This document shows positions 24,600-35,558 of a stretch of DNA of 64,000 nt, piece by piece (positions within the stretch are counted from its first letter, which is position 1; each line of letters starts with the position of its first letter). Made by a program: the position numbers and the translations under genes. The stretch comes from Anaeramoeba flamelloides (Eukaryota > Metamonada > Anaeramoebidae). Under the pieces are notes generated by a model. That model worked only from the letters and a program-made list of their open reading frames with translations, was not told where the DNA came from and searched no databases. The DNA lies in contig JANTQA010000023.1 of assembly GCA_027625915.1 (NCBI GenBank), positions 1,178,001 through 1,242,000 on the forward strand, given 5' to 3'.

Positions 24600-24780
24600 C
24601 ACAAAAAAATATTGTTAGTTTTTCTTAATTTCGAAAAAAAAAAAGAAAATTTAATAATTTTTCTTTTAATTTCTAAAACTAAAAAAAACTTGTTTAAATT
24701 TTTCCAGAATTTATATAAATAGAGGAAAATATAAGATTTTTGTTAATTTTATTTAGTTTTGAAAAAAAAATATATACAAT
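24600..24780. repeat. Degenerate hairpin-family remnants
   Basis: A GTTAGTTTTTC-led H2-like palindrome (about 24613-24690) and a partial H1 start, TTTTTCCAGAATTTATA, near 24703. Both have eroded arms. Confidence 0.5.
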
Positions 24781-24992
24781 CGATGACACAAAACTGAACA
24801 CGATCAAAATATTTCCTAATAAAAAAAAAAAATCAAAACTCTACAATATTTAAGTTCTCCTTAAAGTTTAACAATTCTAAAATTCTTATATTTACCAATT
24901 GCATAAATAAATTTTATTGTGTATTAAATAAAAACCCAAGGAAAATTATTGGATTATATTTAATAAATGACTGTAACCACTGAAACCCCCGT

Positions 24993-25781
24993 AAATTTCA
25001 AAAAGACCAAAAATCCAATTTTTCGATTGATCAATTGAAAAGAAAAGTCACTAGTTAAGAAATTACAACCATTTTTTCTGATAAATAGTTTAATTATAAT
25101 GGAACTATTAACCGTTTTTATTGGTGGATTACTTAAATATTCTAAATATATCCAATTTTAACTGGTTAGAAAATGTAGAAATCAAAAATCACAAATTTGT
25201 AACAATAAAATGAGTAAATGACTGAAATTTGAAAATCAAATTTTGATATAAAATTTTAATATCATAATGATTTTTAACATCAAGAAATATTTGAATATCT
25301 TTTTCATTGAATTAAATGATCTTTGATTCTTGTGAATTTATTGAATTAAGAAAAACTATTTTTTTAAAAAAACAAATCCACTTAGTTCAACATATTTAAA
25401 TTTTGAAAAAATTATCAAAGACAAGATCTAAAGAAAATAGAACCCTTATCTATAAACACAAAAATATAACAAATTGTCAGAACATATTTTTACAAAAAAC
25501 TGTATTATTTATACAAAGAATAATTACTTAAATTAGATTTTCAGATTGCAATTATATACTCATTTTATTGTTACAAATTTGTGATTTTTGATTTCTACAT
25601 TTTCTAACCAGTTAAAATTGGATACATTTAGAATATTTAAGTAATCCACCAATAAAAACGGTTAATAGTTCCATTATAATTAAACTATTTATCTGGAAAA
25701 ATGGGAGTAAATTTTTGACGAGTGACTTTTCTTTTCAATTGATCAATAGAAAAATTGGATTTCAGGTATTTTTGAAATATA
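24993..25781. mobile_element. 789-bp foldback element
   Basis: Two arms of about 240 bp are inverted copies: the left, 24993-25245, contains GATTGATCAATTGAAAAGAA and CCGTTTTTATTGGTGGATTA; the right, 25545-25781, carries their complements. They enclose about 300 bp of unrelated AT-rich loop with no open frame. TAA lies outside both ends, a possible 3-bp target duplication. Confidence 0.8.
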
Positions 25782-26321
25782 AGGTGTTTTAAGTTTTAAA
25801 ACATGAACTAAAAAATAGAAAATAAAATACAACATTTTTATATATATACCTTTCAAATACAAATAGTTGATAATTTTGCAAAAAAATTTATAGGAAATAA
25901 ATCCTCAATGAATATATTTGAAACCAAGAAACTTAGAAATTATTTTTCATGAATTTTTAATCAGGAAATCTCTAATTTTATGTTTAAATATCCTTTCAGG
26001 TAATTTTGAGTATAAGAAAATATAAAGAGTAATTACCATTTTTTCAAAAAGAAAAAAAAAAAACATAAACATTTGATAAAACTTTCAAATTATGGAATCA
26101 GAGAATGAAATTTTGTAGTAGGAATGAAAACACAAGAAAAGAATGTTGAAAAACAAAAATAAGTTGAATAACTCATCCACATTATTAATAGTATTGATAA
26201 TAATTATTTTTAATATAAATTACGAATTTATTTTTTTTGAAATTATTCTTTCTTTTTTCTTTTTCAAAAGACAACCTCTTTTCAACAAAAAAGATAACCA
26301 TATAGAAACAAAAGATAGATT

Positions 26322-29300
26322 ATGCAAAGCTTTTCATATGATAATAAATATTGGTGTACTGTTAGTGGATCTCAAAAAGTGAAAGTCTGGAATACCCACA
26401 CCGGCCGACCACTTTTGGTTCATAGCATTGCAGGATCGTTGTCTTCTGGGATCACGTGTACGTGCTGGACCAAAAGCCAGCGCTCTCAATCAACAATCGA
26501 AAACGATGGCTTTCTTGCTTTAGGAACCTCAGACGGATCCATCTATATGTTGGACTTAAACAGCGGCGAGCTCTTGCCACCATTAGCAAAAGGAGGAAGT
26601 TCTCATAGCAGCCAAGTCAATTGCTTAGTTTTTGATTCATCACTCGACACTCTCTGGTCTTGTGGTGATGATGGCTATATTTTTTCATGGCCAATTTCAG
26701 CGATTTTGGATCAAAAAAAAACAAAAAGCAAGAGCAGCAGCAAGTCTAAAAAAGAACAACAACAAATCAACGACATCTGTAAAAATCTCAAGCCAACACA
26801 ATTTATCACAGAAAACAGACCCATTAAATGGATTTCCCTCAGCCCAAATGAAGAATACCTCTTAACAGCAACCGAAATGATCTTTTTGTTCGAGATTAAA
26901 ACAAAAAAACATTTACATACCTTCCCTGGTCATGGGATGGAGATTAAATCTTTAAGATGGGACAAATCAGGAACAGGATTTTATTCAACTGCAGGGGACT
27001 TGTTTATAAATTTCTGGTCTTTGCCTTTAAAACTTCAAAAAGAACAAAACCAAAACCAAACAAATAATGCTTCAGTTTTTGTAATGGACCATTTCCCTTT
27101 TGATCTTTCCATTAATAAGAAATCTTCAGAGTTTTTGGCAATTTCAAATGGCTCAATAGCAATATGGGACCAAGACGAGATCGAACAAGATTTAAACGAT
27201 AATCAAACAGAACCTAAAAGACCAAACTGTATTTTATTAAATCCTGGAACAACCAACCAATATATTATCTCTGCCTGTTTTCTGAAAGGTGATCAAATAT
27301 TAGTTATTCACGGTACATGGGTTAATCCGTTTTTTGAAATACTCGTAACTATTTTCATTTTTTTTTTTTTTTTCCTTTTAATTATTTTTTTTGAATTTTT
27401 TTTTTTTTGAATTTTGAATCAAAAAGAAAAAAGATTAACGAAAGAGAACAGAAAGAAATCAAGGATTGGATGATTTGATATTTAAATTGCTTTTAAATCT
27501 TGTTATTTTATGTCTACTCATTCTTTAAATATATTTTGTACAAACTTAAAAACAATTTTAAGGGAATCCTATTTTTATTCATTGAAGTAATCTATTAACA
27601 TAAAAAAATTACTATTTTAATATTCAGTTATATAAACTAGAAATATTTGTTTTTCATCTAAAAATAAAAGAAATGAAAATAAAAAAAAGGAAAAAAAAAT
27701 TTGGGCCATTTCTTATGAAATTTAGTTTCTTTTGTTTAATGAATTTTAACTACATTAACATTTTTCCAATTTAAATAGATTTGACAATTTTTTTTTCAAT
27801 TTGAGTAAGTTTGTTTTTTTTAACAATTTTATGGGAATCCTATTTTAAATCAAGAAAAACGATCAATTTTTAAGAGATATCCTTCAAATTTTATTATTCC
27901 CTTATTTAATTTTTTTTCAAATTCTGCTCAAAATTAAGACTCATGCTCACATCCTTATTATTTATTCCATTATCCAAAGAACAACGTTTCATCATTATTT
28001 TTATAATATTAATATTTTGAAAATTTCGTTTTGATGATTTTTAAATTTTCATCAAATTATCCGATCATTTGAGAAAACTGTGATAAAAAAGTTTTCAAAA
28101 GTATCTATCAAAAAGTTAACAAATTTTAAATCGACCATATTTTCATTACTCTATTAAAAACTTTATAGAATACACTTTTTTAATAACAACATTAGTTTTT
28201 TTTTTCATTAAATTTTAACATTAAAATTGTTTTGGAATAATTAAAACCAATTTTCTTTTCAAAAAATTTCTAGATAGTTTTCACCCTTTTAAATATAGCA
28301 ATTAAAAATAATAAAAATCAAAAAGAATACTCTCAATACTTTTTTTTTTTTTTTTTAATATTATTCAAACGTTAATAAAAAAAAAATTATATACTTAAAA
28401 TTAATCATAAAATGTTTATTACATTTTAAAAAAATATGCAAATATATTCTTGTGAACAAATTTTCGTAAAAGTTGATTGGGCGTATCTATGAATTCACAA
28501 ATACATTTAAAACAACATTATTTTGCGATTTTTTTCTTTCAAAAAGTCTTCCTAAATTCAAAAAAAAAATGAAATGAATATTTTTTTGAAACACTTGCCA
28601 AACTTTATACTTCATTTTTAAATGGATAAAATAAATAAAACAATAAACAAATAAAGTAAATAAAACAAATAAAGTAAGCATGGTTTGGAATTTAAAACAC
28701 TTGTTAATTAAACTTAGTGTCATATTGATTTTATAAACTTAATTTTGTTATTATTTAAAATTGTAATATTTTTTTTCCGCTGAATAGTAATAAGCAAATT
28801 TATGAAACAAAATTTTATATTCTTTTGAAAAAAATTATCCCATAGTTTGTTATTTTAAACTATTCTTTTATTGTTTAATCATATCTGAAAAAAAAAAAAA
28901 AAACTAAAACGAATCTAATTCAAATAATTTTTATTTTTTGTATGAATTATTTTTCTGAATTTTTCATTTTCAAATAATTTTCAAGGTGAGTTAATTTAAA
29001 AGATGAGGCCTTGTGAAATACACATTTGTTTTTTTTTTTTTTTTATTATCAATCTACAACTAACTTTACTCCAATATTTTCAAGGAATTATTAATTGAAA
29101 TTTGTGTTTTTTTTGTCTTTAGTTATCTGAGATATTACAATTATAAAATACTTTTGAGAATTTCCTTGCAGTATTTTTGAGAATTATTAATTTTTTTTTT
29201 TTTGATTTTTTTTAATTTTCTCATTTACTTTAAGAATAGAGAATAAAAAAACTTTAATTAATAGATCAACTTAAAATTTTGGATATTTAAAATCAATAAT

Positions 29301-31569
29301 TATTTGGAGGAATTTAACAACAATCATACAAATAAAAATAAAATAAAAAAACAGTTAATTCAACTAAAAAAGTTATCAGTTATAAAAAAATATTACTATT
29401 TTTTTATTTTATTTTATTGTAAAGATTGTGGTTGGGTTGTTAATTCCTCTGATTCCACATTAGATTTTTCAGTTTTTGAGTTTTTTAGAAAATCAATATA
29501 TTTACAGTCGAAACAAAAACCCCAAACTCTCGAAAAGCCAATGTCACTTCCCGAATTCCTAATTTTTTTTTTTTTTTTAGAAATGGTTGCAAAAGGCTCA
29601 AAAATGCAAAATAGTATTATTTTAATGATGTTATTCACAAATAATCTAGCAAATTTTTATTATTTTTTTTTATAGATATAATTTTTCATTAATCATTTCC
29701 TATCATTCGCATGTAATCCTTATTGGTCTAAATATAAGCTAAATTTCAAAAATAGGGTCATCATTAGTATTTTATAAATTATTGGTATGTGTGTTGTGTT
29801 AACCAAATATTCTGAACCCAATATCTTTTAAAAGTCATTATTGAATATTTAATATCAAGAAACAATCTTCTTTTAATGAAAATTTCCCAAAGTTGAATTC
29901 ATTTTTTTTGCAATTTTTCTTTCAAAATGATTCCATATTTTTATTTTTATGTTGAATGAACAAGAACATTTTTTGAAAATCGTTAATATTCAAGAGATGA
30001 GATTAATTAGCATTGGAGAAAGGGATTGTAAAATTCAAAGAAAGTAAAACACCCAAGAAGTGTTTGCTTCGAAAACAAGTATCAACCAAATTTGCTTTAA
30101 TGAGTTACAATGGTTCCTTGAAAAGTGAAGAAATAGCAAGATCAAATAAGATCTTCTTTTCTCTTTCATTTGGAGACAATGTGATGAATGTGATCGTATT
30201 CATTTTATCTTTGAGTTCTTTGTTGTACATTCAAAAAATTGGTTTTGTTTTCGTTTTCTTTTCTTTTTCTTTTTCTTTTTCTTTCTTTTGTTGAGATTCT
30301 TTTTATCTTGAAAAAGGTATCAAGGAAAGTTTGGGCTGATACCAAATGGGTAAATAGTAAAAATCTGATAACTCTGATGGAAAGTTGTTTCAAAAGGTTC
30401 TTGGAAGCAATGGTGAATCTTAAATGGATAAATTTAAGATGAAAAATCATTTCAAAAAATAGGGTCAGATTTATTTTTTTTCTTTATGGGTTTCTTTTCT
30501 CTATTCTTTTATTAGAAATAATAATTAAAACAGAAAAGGGTGTTTTAGACAGTTATTTTTTAGTTTTAAGTTCTGATTTTTCTGGGTTGAGTTTTGGTAT
30601 TCACTAAATGAGAAACTACAATTTTTTTTCAATCAAAAATTTGCCCCTATTTTTGAAATTAAGCTCTTATATATATATATATATTTATTAATTTAATACA
30701 ATTTTTATTTAAACATATAACAAAATTTCTTGTTTTTTTTTACGTTATTATAAATTCTATAGAAATATAAAGATGATGGTGAATATATCAACAAAATCAT
30801 ATTGAAAAAGGTAACTTTTGGATCAACTGAGAAAAAAATCTTTTTATTTGGAAAAAATGAAGAAGAAAAAGAAATTACTGAAAGAGAACAGATGGAAATC
30901 AAAGGCCCAGAAGAATTAACTATTGCCAAGCCAAAAACAATTTTATCAAAAGGTGACAAAGATATGAAAGTCGAAAAAGTTGATAAAAATTATTTAAAAA
31001 ATTTAGAAAAACTTTCACAAAAAATTCGAAGTCTCAATAAATTTGAACAAGATAAAAATTCATTATTAAGAATTAAAAAAATGAAAGGAATTAATATGGA
31101 TCAAATAAAAAACGATTTTATCCAAGCCTTGGAAAATAAAACAGACGAATTAATATTAACTTATTTATATCTAGATCAATCCCAATCAAAAAAAATTGAA
31201 TATTTTATCAAGGAGTTAAAATCAGAACTAGTAAATCAATTATTTAAAAAAATTGTATTATTATTAAATGAAAACCCCTTAAATTTAAATCATTTATTAA
31301 TTTGGATTAAGCCATTAATGTTGCATCGCATTTCTAATGTTTATCATCAAGATGCTTTAAAAGATTTAATATATTTTAGCACAAAAATGAGAAATAGATT
31401 ACAAGCTTCAGAATCGTCACTAAAACTTTTAGGTAGATTAGAAATAATCAATACTCAACTTTCTTTTTATCAAAGATCTGAAAATAATAATGTTGATGAT
31501 AAAATGGAGGAAGAAGATTTGGAGAGTGAGAGTGGCAGTGAGAGCGAGAGTGATAGTGATAGTGATTAA
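26322..31569 (+). CDS. UTP5: UTP5/WDR43, small-subunit processome t-UTP protein
   Basis: Exon 1 (26322-27344, 341 codons) encodes a WD40 propeller opening MQSFSYDNKYWCTVSG. It contains LALGTSDGSIYMLDL, VNCLVFDSSLDTLWSCGDDG, TATEMIFLFEIKTKKHLHTF and LVIHGTWVNPFFEIL, which follow WDR43. Exon 2 (30763-31569) continues in phase 0 with KYKDDGEYINK, then a helical UTP12 domain (about residues 455-580, with LLIWIKPLMLHR and SLKLLGRLEIINTQLSFYQR) and an acidic SESESDSDSD tail. The total is 609 residues, near the family's 640-680. UTP5 belongs to the tUTP/UTP-A module that begins 18S pre-rRNA processing in the nucleolus. The two domains are separated by a 3418-bp intron. The start ATG is supported by the opening beta-strand; an upstream exon cannot be excluded. 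Confidence 0.92.
27345..30762 (+). other. Giant UTP5 intron carrying a transposon
   Basis: GTAACT donor and TTCTATAG acceptor, phase 0, placed exactly between the WD40 and UTP12 domains. At 3418 bp it is roughly 20-40 times longer than the ordinary introns of this window. It contains a decayed Tc1/mariner-type element (29737-30667), many homopolymer runs and no other recognised gene. Confidence 0.85.
29737..30667 (+). mobile_element. Decayed Tc1/mariner-type element in the UTP5 intron
   Basis: The ends AGCTAAATTTCAAAAATAGG and, inverted, AGAGCTTAATTTCAAAAATA are flanked by TA and match the ends of the elements at 822 and 11307. Inside, SLKSEEIARS could be the remains of the DNA-binding helix-turn-helix, and ENLVNS-like NLITLMESCFKRFLEAMV, near the right end, resembles the transposase C-terminus. 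The catalytic core is missing, so it is internally deleted and broken. Confidence 0.65.
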
Positions 31570-32165
31570 AATGAAATTACTTTTTTTTTTTTTTGATTTT
31601 TTGATAGAAAAAATTTTTTTAATAAATCTCTTTAGCAAATTTTTTTATTTTTTTTTATTTGATATACTATTTGAAAATTTTCAAAACTTTTAATGAAGAA
31701 AAAACTTTGTATTGATTATCAGTTTAATATTTTGATTGAAAAAAGAAATTTTGAAAAAAAAAATCAAAATCATTTACGAGTAAATGTATTCAATTTGGAT
31801 TTTAAATAAAATGATATCTTTGATGAATAAACAGTTTATATGAAAATAGAAATAATAAGATCTATTTGAAATTTTTGGTTATTTAAGAGATTAGTATCAT
31901 CATAGATTTGTCTAAAATCAAAGTATGTTGAAATTGGGTGTAAATTATATATTAGTGTACCATTATACGCATGATAACTCTAAAAAATCTTTATTAAATA
32001 TTATTACACAATTAATTATTTTACATTTTTTACTAATGATTACAATTAAAATTTTTATTTTGGTATTATTTTTTTTAATTCCTTTTTCAAATTTAAAAAT
32101 AGAAACTCAAAATAATATTTTTTCCAGTTTTTAATAATTCATCTGTAAAACTTCCAAAAGTGACT

Positions 32166-33715
32166 ATTTTTCATTTACAAATGTTTGCAGATGACATAAT
32201 TTTAATAACGCAAAGACCCAATATCAGAAATTGACAAAAAATTAATATCAATATAAAAAAATATTCTAGAATTTGGAATGTATCCAAATATTGATAAAAC
32301 GGTAAAATCAAAAAAAAAAAATATCAGAAATTAATTATTAAGGAATTTGGTTTGAAAAAGAAAAACAATCAGAAAAGAACTTCAAAAAAGTTAAAAATAA
32401 CTTTTAAAAAATCAAAATGATTTTGAGCTAACATAAATTAGCTAATGGGGCACAACTAAAAATGTTTTGATCTGTACCTTTTAGTCAGTCCTTTTATAGA
32501 TTAGTTATATTTAATTTTCAGTCAGTTTCACTTTTAAGGCAAAAACTGTTACGAAATTCAAGGCACAATAAAAATCTCAAATTAAGTTACAAAATTCAAA
32601 TTCTAGTAAAAATAAATTGTAAAAAAAAAAATTCCAAATTTTGTAACTTAATTTGAGATTTTTATTGTGCCTTGAATTTCGTAGCAGTTTTTGCCTTAAA
32701 AGTGAAACTGACTGTAACTCAAAGATATTTTGATACAATTGTTGTTCAAATAAATAAAAAAGTAACAAAATTTTTATGAATCAATCCACATTCTCCAAGG
32801 ATAAACAATAAAAATGAACCAAAAATTGACCAAGTCAGAATTTCAATTTATAAAAGAAGATATCAACCCAAAAAGAAATGAGAAAATCTGGCTTATGGAC
32901 TTATATATAAAAATTTAATTTTTTCAAAAAAAAAGATTATGAAAATATTTAGAAGGAAATAGACAATATAAAATTATACTAAATTAATCTAAACCAATTT
33001 GAAGATAGCTTGATAATAAATTGTTCTGGGTGAAAAGTTCAAGAATATTTAAAAATTATTAGGTATAACAACAACATAAATAAACAGTCATGTAGTCAAG
33101 TGATGTAGAGATCTGTCAAGTACCTTTTTTTTTTTTTTTATTTTTTTTTTAATTTATTTTGAGAAATAAAAAAAAATAATAACAAGAAATATAGAATGGA
33201 AATGTACAACTTCCATTCGAAAATTAAGAAACTTATCAAATTATTTGATGGTATCCTTATTTTTATAATAAGAATAAAATATAAAAAAAATCGAGCAATT
33301 TATGCAAAAAATATTTTAACACTCTGAAATAAATGAAGAAACCGAACATTTTTATATGGAATTACCAAACACTATTAAAAAAAAATCAAAAAATTTTGAT
33401 TAAAGAGTTAATACAAATCAATCAAAATAATAAGAATAAAATCTTTTAATATTATCAAAAACAAAGACTCATTATTTATCTTATGATTGTTTAATGATAA
33501 AGTAAATTATAATTCTTTATTCAAATTTCAAAACAAAAATTAAGAAATTAGGCAAGTATTATAGAGCGAATAGAGTGTTATAGAAATCTAGTTTTTTCAG
33601 AATTAAAAAAAATCAAGAAAAATATATGATTTTACTTAAAACTTTTAAATTAAAAAAAAAAAAAAAACAGCTGTAAGGGTACATTAATTTCATCCCTTAA
33701 AAATAAAATAAAAAA
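32166..33715 (+). mobile_element. 5'-truncated LINE (non-LTR retrotransposon)
   Basis: It begins within the reverse transcriptase at LQMFADDIILI (the F-A-D-D catalytic box), followed by FGMYPNIDKT. Further on are WINKKVTKFL and, at about 33340, EETEHFYMELPNT, the C-terminal H-x-x-x-C/L-P region. Stops and frame changes are numerous. It ends in an A run (33650-33668). Repeat A sequence around CAAACTATT flanks both sides, consistent with a target duplication of roughly 15 bp. Confidence 0.75.
32519..32714. mobile_element. 196-bp MITE family, copy 2, inside the LINE
   Basis: Almost perfect snap-back: the left arm CAGTCAGTTTCACTTTTAAG and the right arm give the same sequence on the other strand, and both continue through AATTCAAGGCACAATAAAAA. 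The arms differ at only a few positions over about 80 bp. TA follows the right end. Confidence 0.9.
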
Positions 33716-34599
33716 CCAAACTATTGTATCTTTCTAATTTCAAAGATTAACTCAATAGTCATCAACATAAAAAACCTAAAGAAGGATTATTTTTGTTTCT
33801 TTTTCTTTTCTTTTCTTTTTTTTTTATTAAAGTTAACAGTAACCTCAATCTATTTTCAATATTTCAAAAATAATTTATTGGCTAATTATTTATTTTTTTT
33901 TCAAAAACAATTGAATTTTTTAGCAAATAATATACCTTTTGTTACAAATATAAGAATGATATTTTGTAACTTTATAGTTTTAAAATTGATTGTTCAACTT
34001 TTAAATATCAGGCAAACTCTTGTCTTTTTACTGTTATTATTGAGTTTTTTTATAAATACTATTTATATTTTTTAATTCATGGGATCAAAAAATAGTGCTA
34101 CTTAAATAATTGACTAATGGACTTTTTAGAGATATTTAAACCTTGACGAACTGATCTTATTTATACCCATGACAACATATTTTAATATTCGACTTCTCCT
34201 TTGGTAAAAGATAATCCCAAAAAAATTACATAGTTGATTTTTTTTTTTTCACTTTTTTGAACTTTAAAGTAATAAAAGTAATCACTTAAATGCGCCTTTT
34301 ACTTTTGAATTTTATCATTAATTTGTATATATGGATATCCTCAGAACCGATTTCCAATGTACCTCCAATATCCAAACACAAAACAATAATTTAAAAATCT
34401 CTCATTCATAATTGGGGAATTTAAGGGTGTATGTTCCAAAAAAATTCTTTAGACAGATTATAGATAATATTCTTTAATTTTCCTTATTGTTCTTACTATC
34501 ATTCGTCTAAAGATTAAAATTAATTATTTCATAAAACTTTGATATTTTTTGAAGTTTTTTCAATATTTTTTTGTTCTACTTTTATTCTTCACTCAAAGT

Positions 34600-35330
34600 A
34601 CAAGTAATTATTATTAATTTTTTTTTCAAAGGTAATCTGAGGTATTAATTTTCACAAGAGTAAGATTAAACTTGATAAGAAAGCACATTTACCAACTCAA
34701 GTAAGAAATGAGTTATACTTTTTTAAAGTGTTCATTTTTTCCAATTAAATTATCGGAAAAATGATCTCAGATCCTTATTTATTTGGATTTTTGTAACAAA
34801 AAATTTACAAAACATTTTTATTTTTACGAAATCTCACTTTGAGGAATTTTGAGGGTTTTAATCAACAAATAAGCTTGAAACTTAAATATTCTTTTAAAAA
34901 TGTTGAAATATAATCAAATATTGAATAGATTGGAAAATCAAGAAAAAATTGATATCATTTATTATATTCAAAAATAATTATTAAATTTCTTGAAATTTAA
35001 ATAGATTAGAGGATATTCTTTTAAAATATTAAGAGTAAAAATAACAAACTTGTAGTTATTAAAATCTTTTATTTGTTAAATTTTTATTGTTTATAGTAAT
35101 TATTAATTGGTAATAATTCATATTGTTTGAAAATATTTAAAATTGAGAAATAATAATAAAGTATGTTGATATATTTAGATTTTAGGTTATTACTAACTCA
35201 TTATAATTATTAAGATTGGGTTACCTATATTCTTCAAAAATAATTAAATTAAAAAAGTATTTCTTTTGGTTAGAAGTCGAATTTCCTTATCTCTGAAATT
35301 TCCAAAAGATTTTTTTGAGTATTTAAAACA
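34600..35330 (-). repeat. Repeat C, inverted copy (3' part)
   Basis: It aligns with 61431-62175 and, on the other strand, with the second half of the 5417-6629 copy: GAAATCTCACTTTGAGGAAT, TTGAAATTTAAATAGATTAG and AAAAGTATTTCTTTTGGTTA. It abuts repeat A directly. Confidence 0.55.
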
Positions 35331-35558
35331 AAAAAAAAAAAGTGATTTATTCAATCATATCTCAAATTATAGACTTTTAGATCAAAGAATACTTATCCAC
35401 AAAATATAAATATCAAATGATTATTCCAGAGTTTGAAAGGTTCATTATCAAATGAAATGAAATTTAGTTCTTGAATTATTATTCAATTTTTAACTGAGCT
35501 ACTGACTCATTTTTTTCAACTTGCCTTTTTAACTTTTGAATAAACCTATCTTCAAATC

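Larger units (their letters stand above)
22501..26321. other. Repeat-dominated spacer
   Basis: No gene seen. It holds a repeat C copy, a LINE 3' end, hairpin modules and a long foldback element, each listed separately. Confidence 0.5.
31885..34560. repeat. Repeat A, copy 1, split by a LINE
   Basis: It starts TTTAAGAGATTAGTATCATC and runs AATCAAAGTATGTTGAAATT..., aligning with 36766-37870. It is interrupted at about 32166 by a LINE and resumes near 33716 (TCTAATTTCAAAGATTAACTC). The block CATAATTGGGGAATTTAAGG and the sequence after it are the same in copies 1 and 2 for about 50 bp. No coding capacity. Confidence 0.7.
31570..35558. other. Gene-free spacer made of nested repeats
   Basis: The space between UTP5 and eIF2B gamma is filled by repeat A, a LINE inside it, a MITE inside the LINE, and an inverted repeat C copy. 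I see no host gene. Confidence 0.55.

Noticed and set aside
31489-31569. Acidic SESESDSDSD tail as a separate low-complexity repeat
   Set aside because: It is in frame with the UTP12 domain, and such acidic tails are usual for WDR43.
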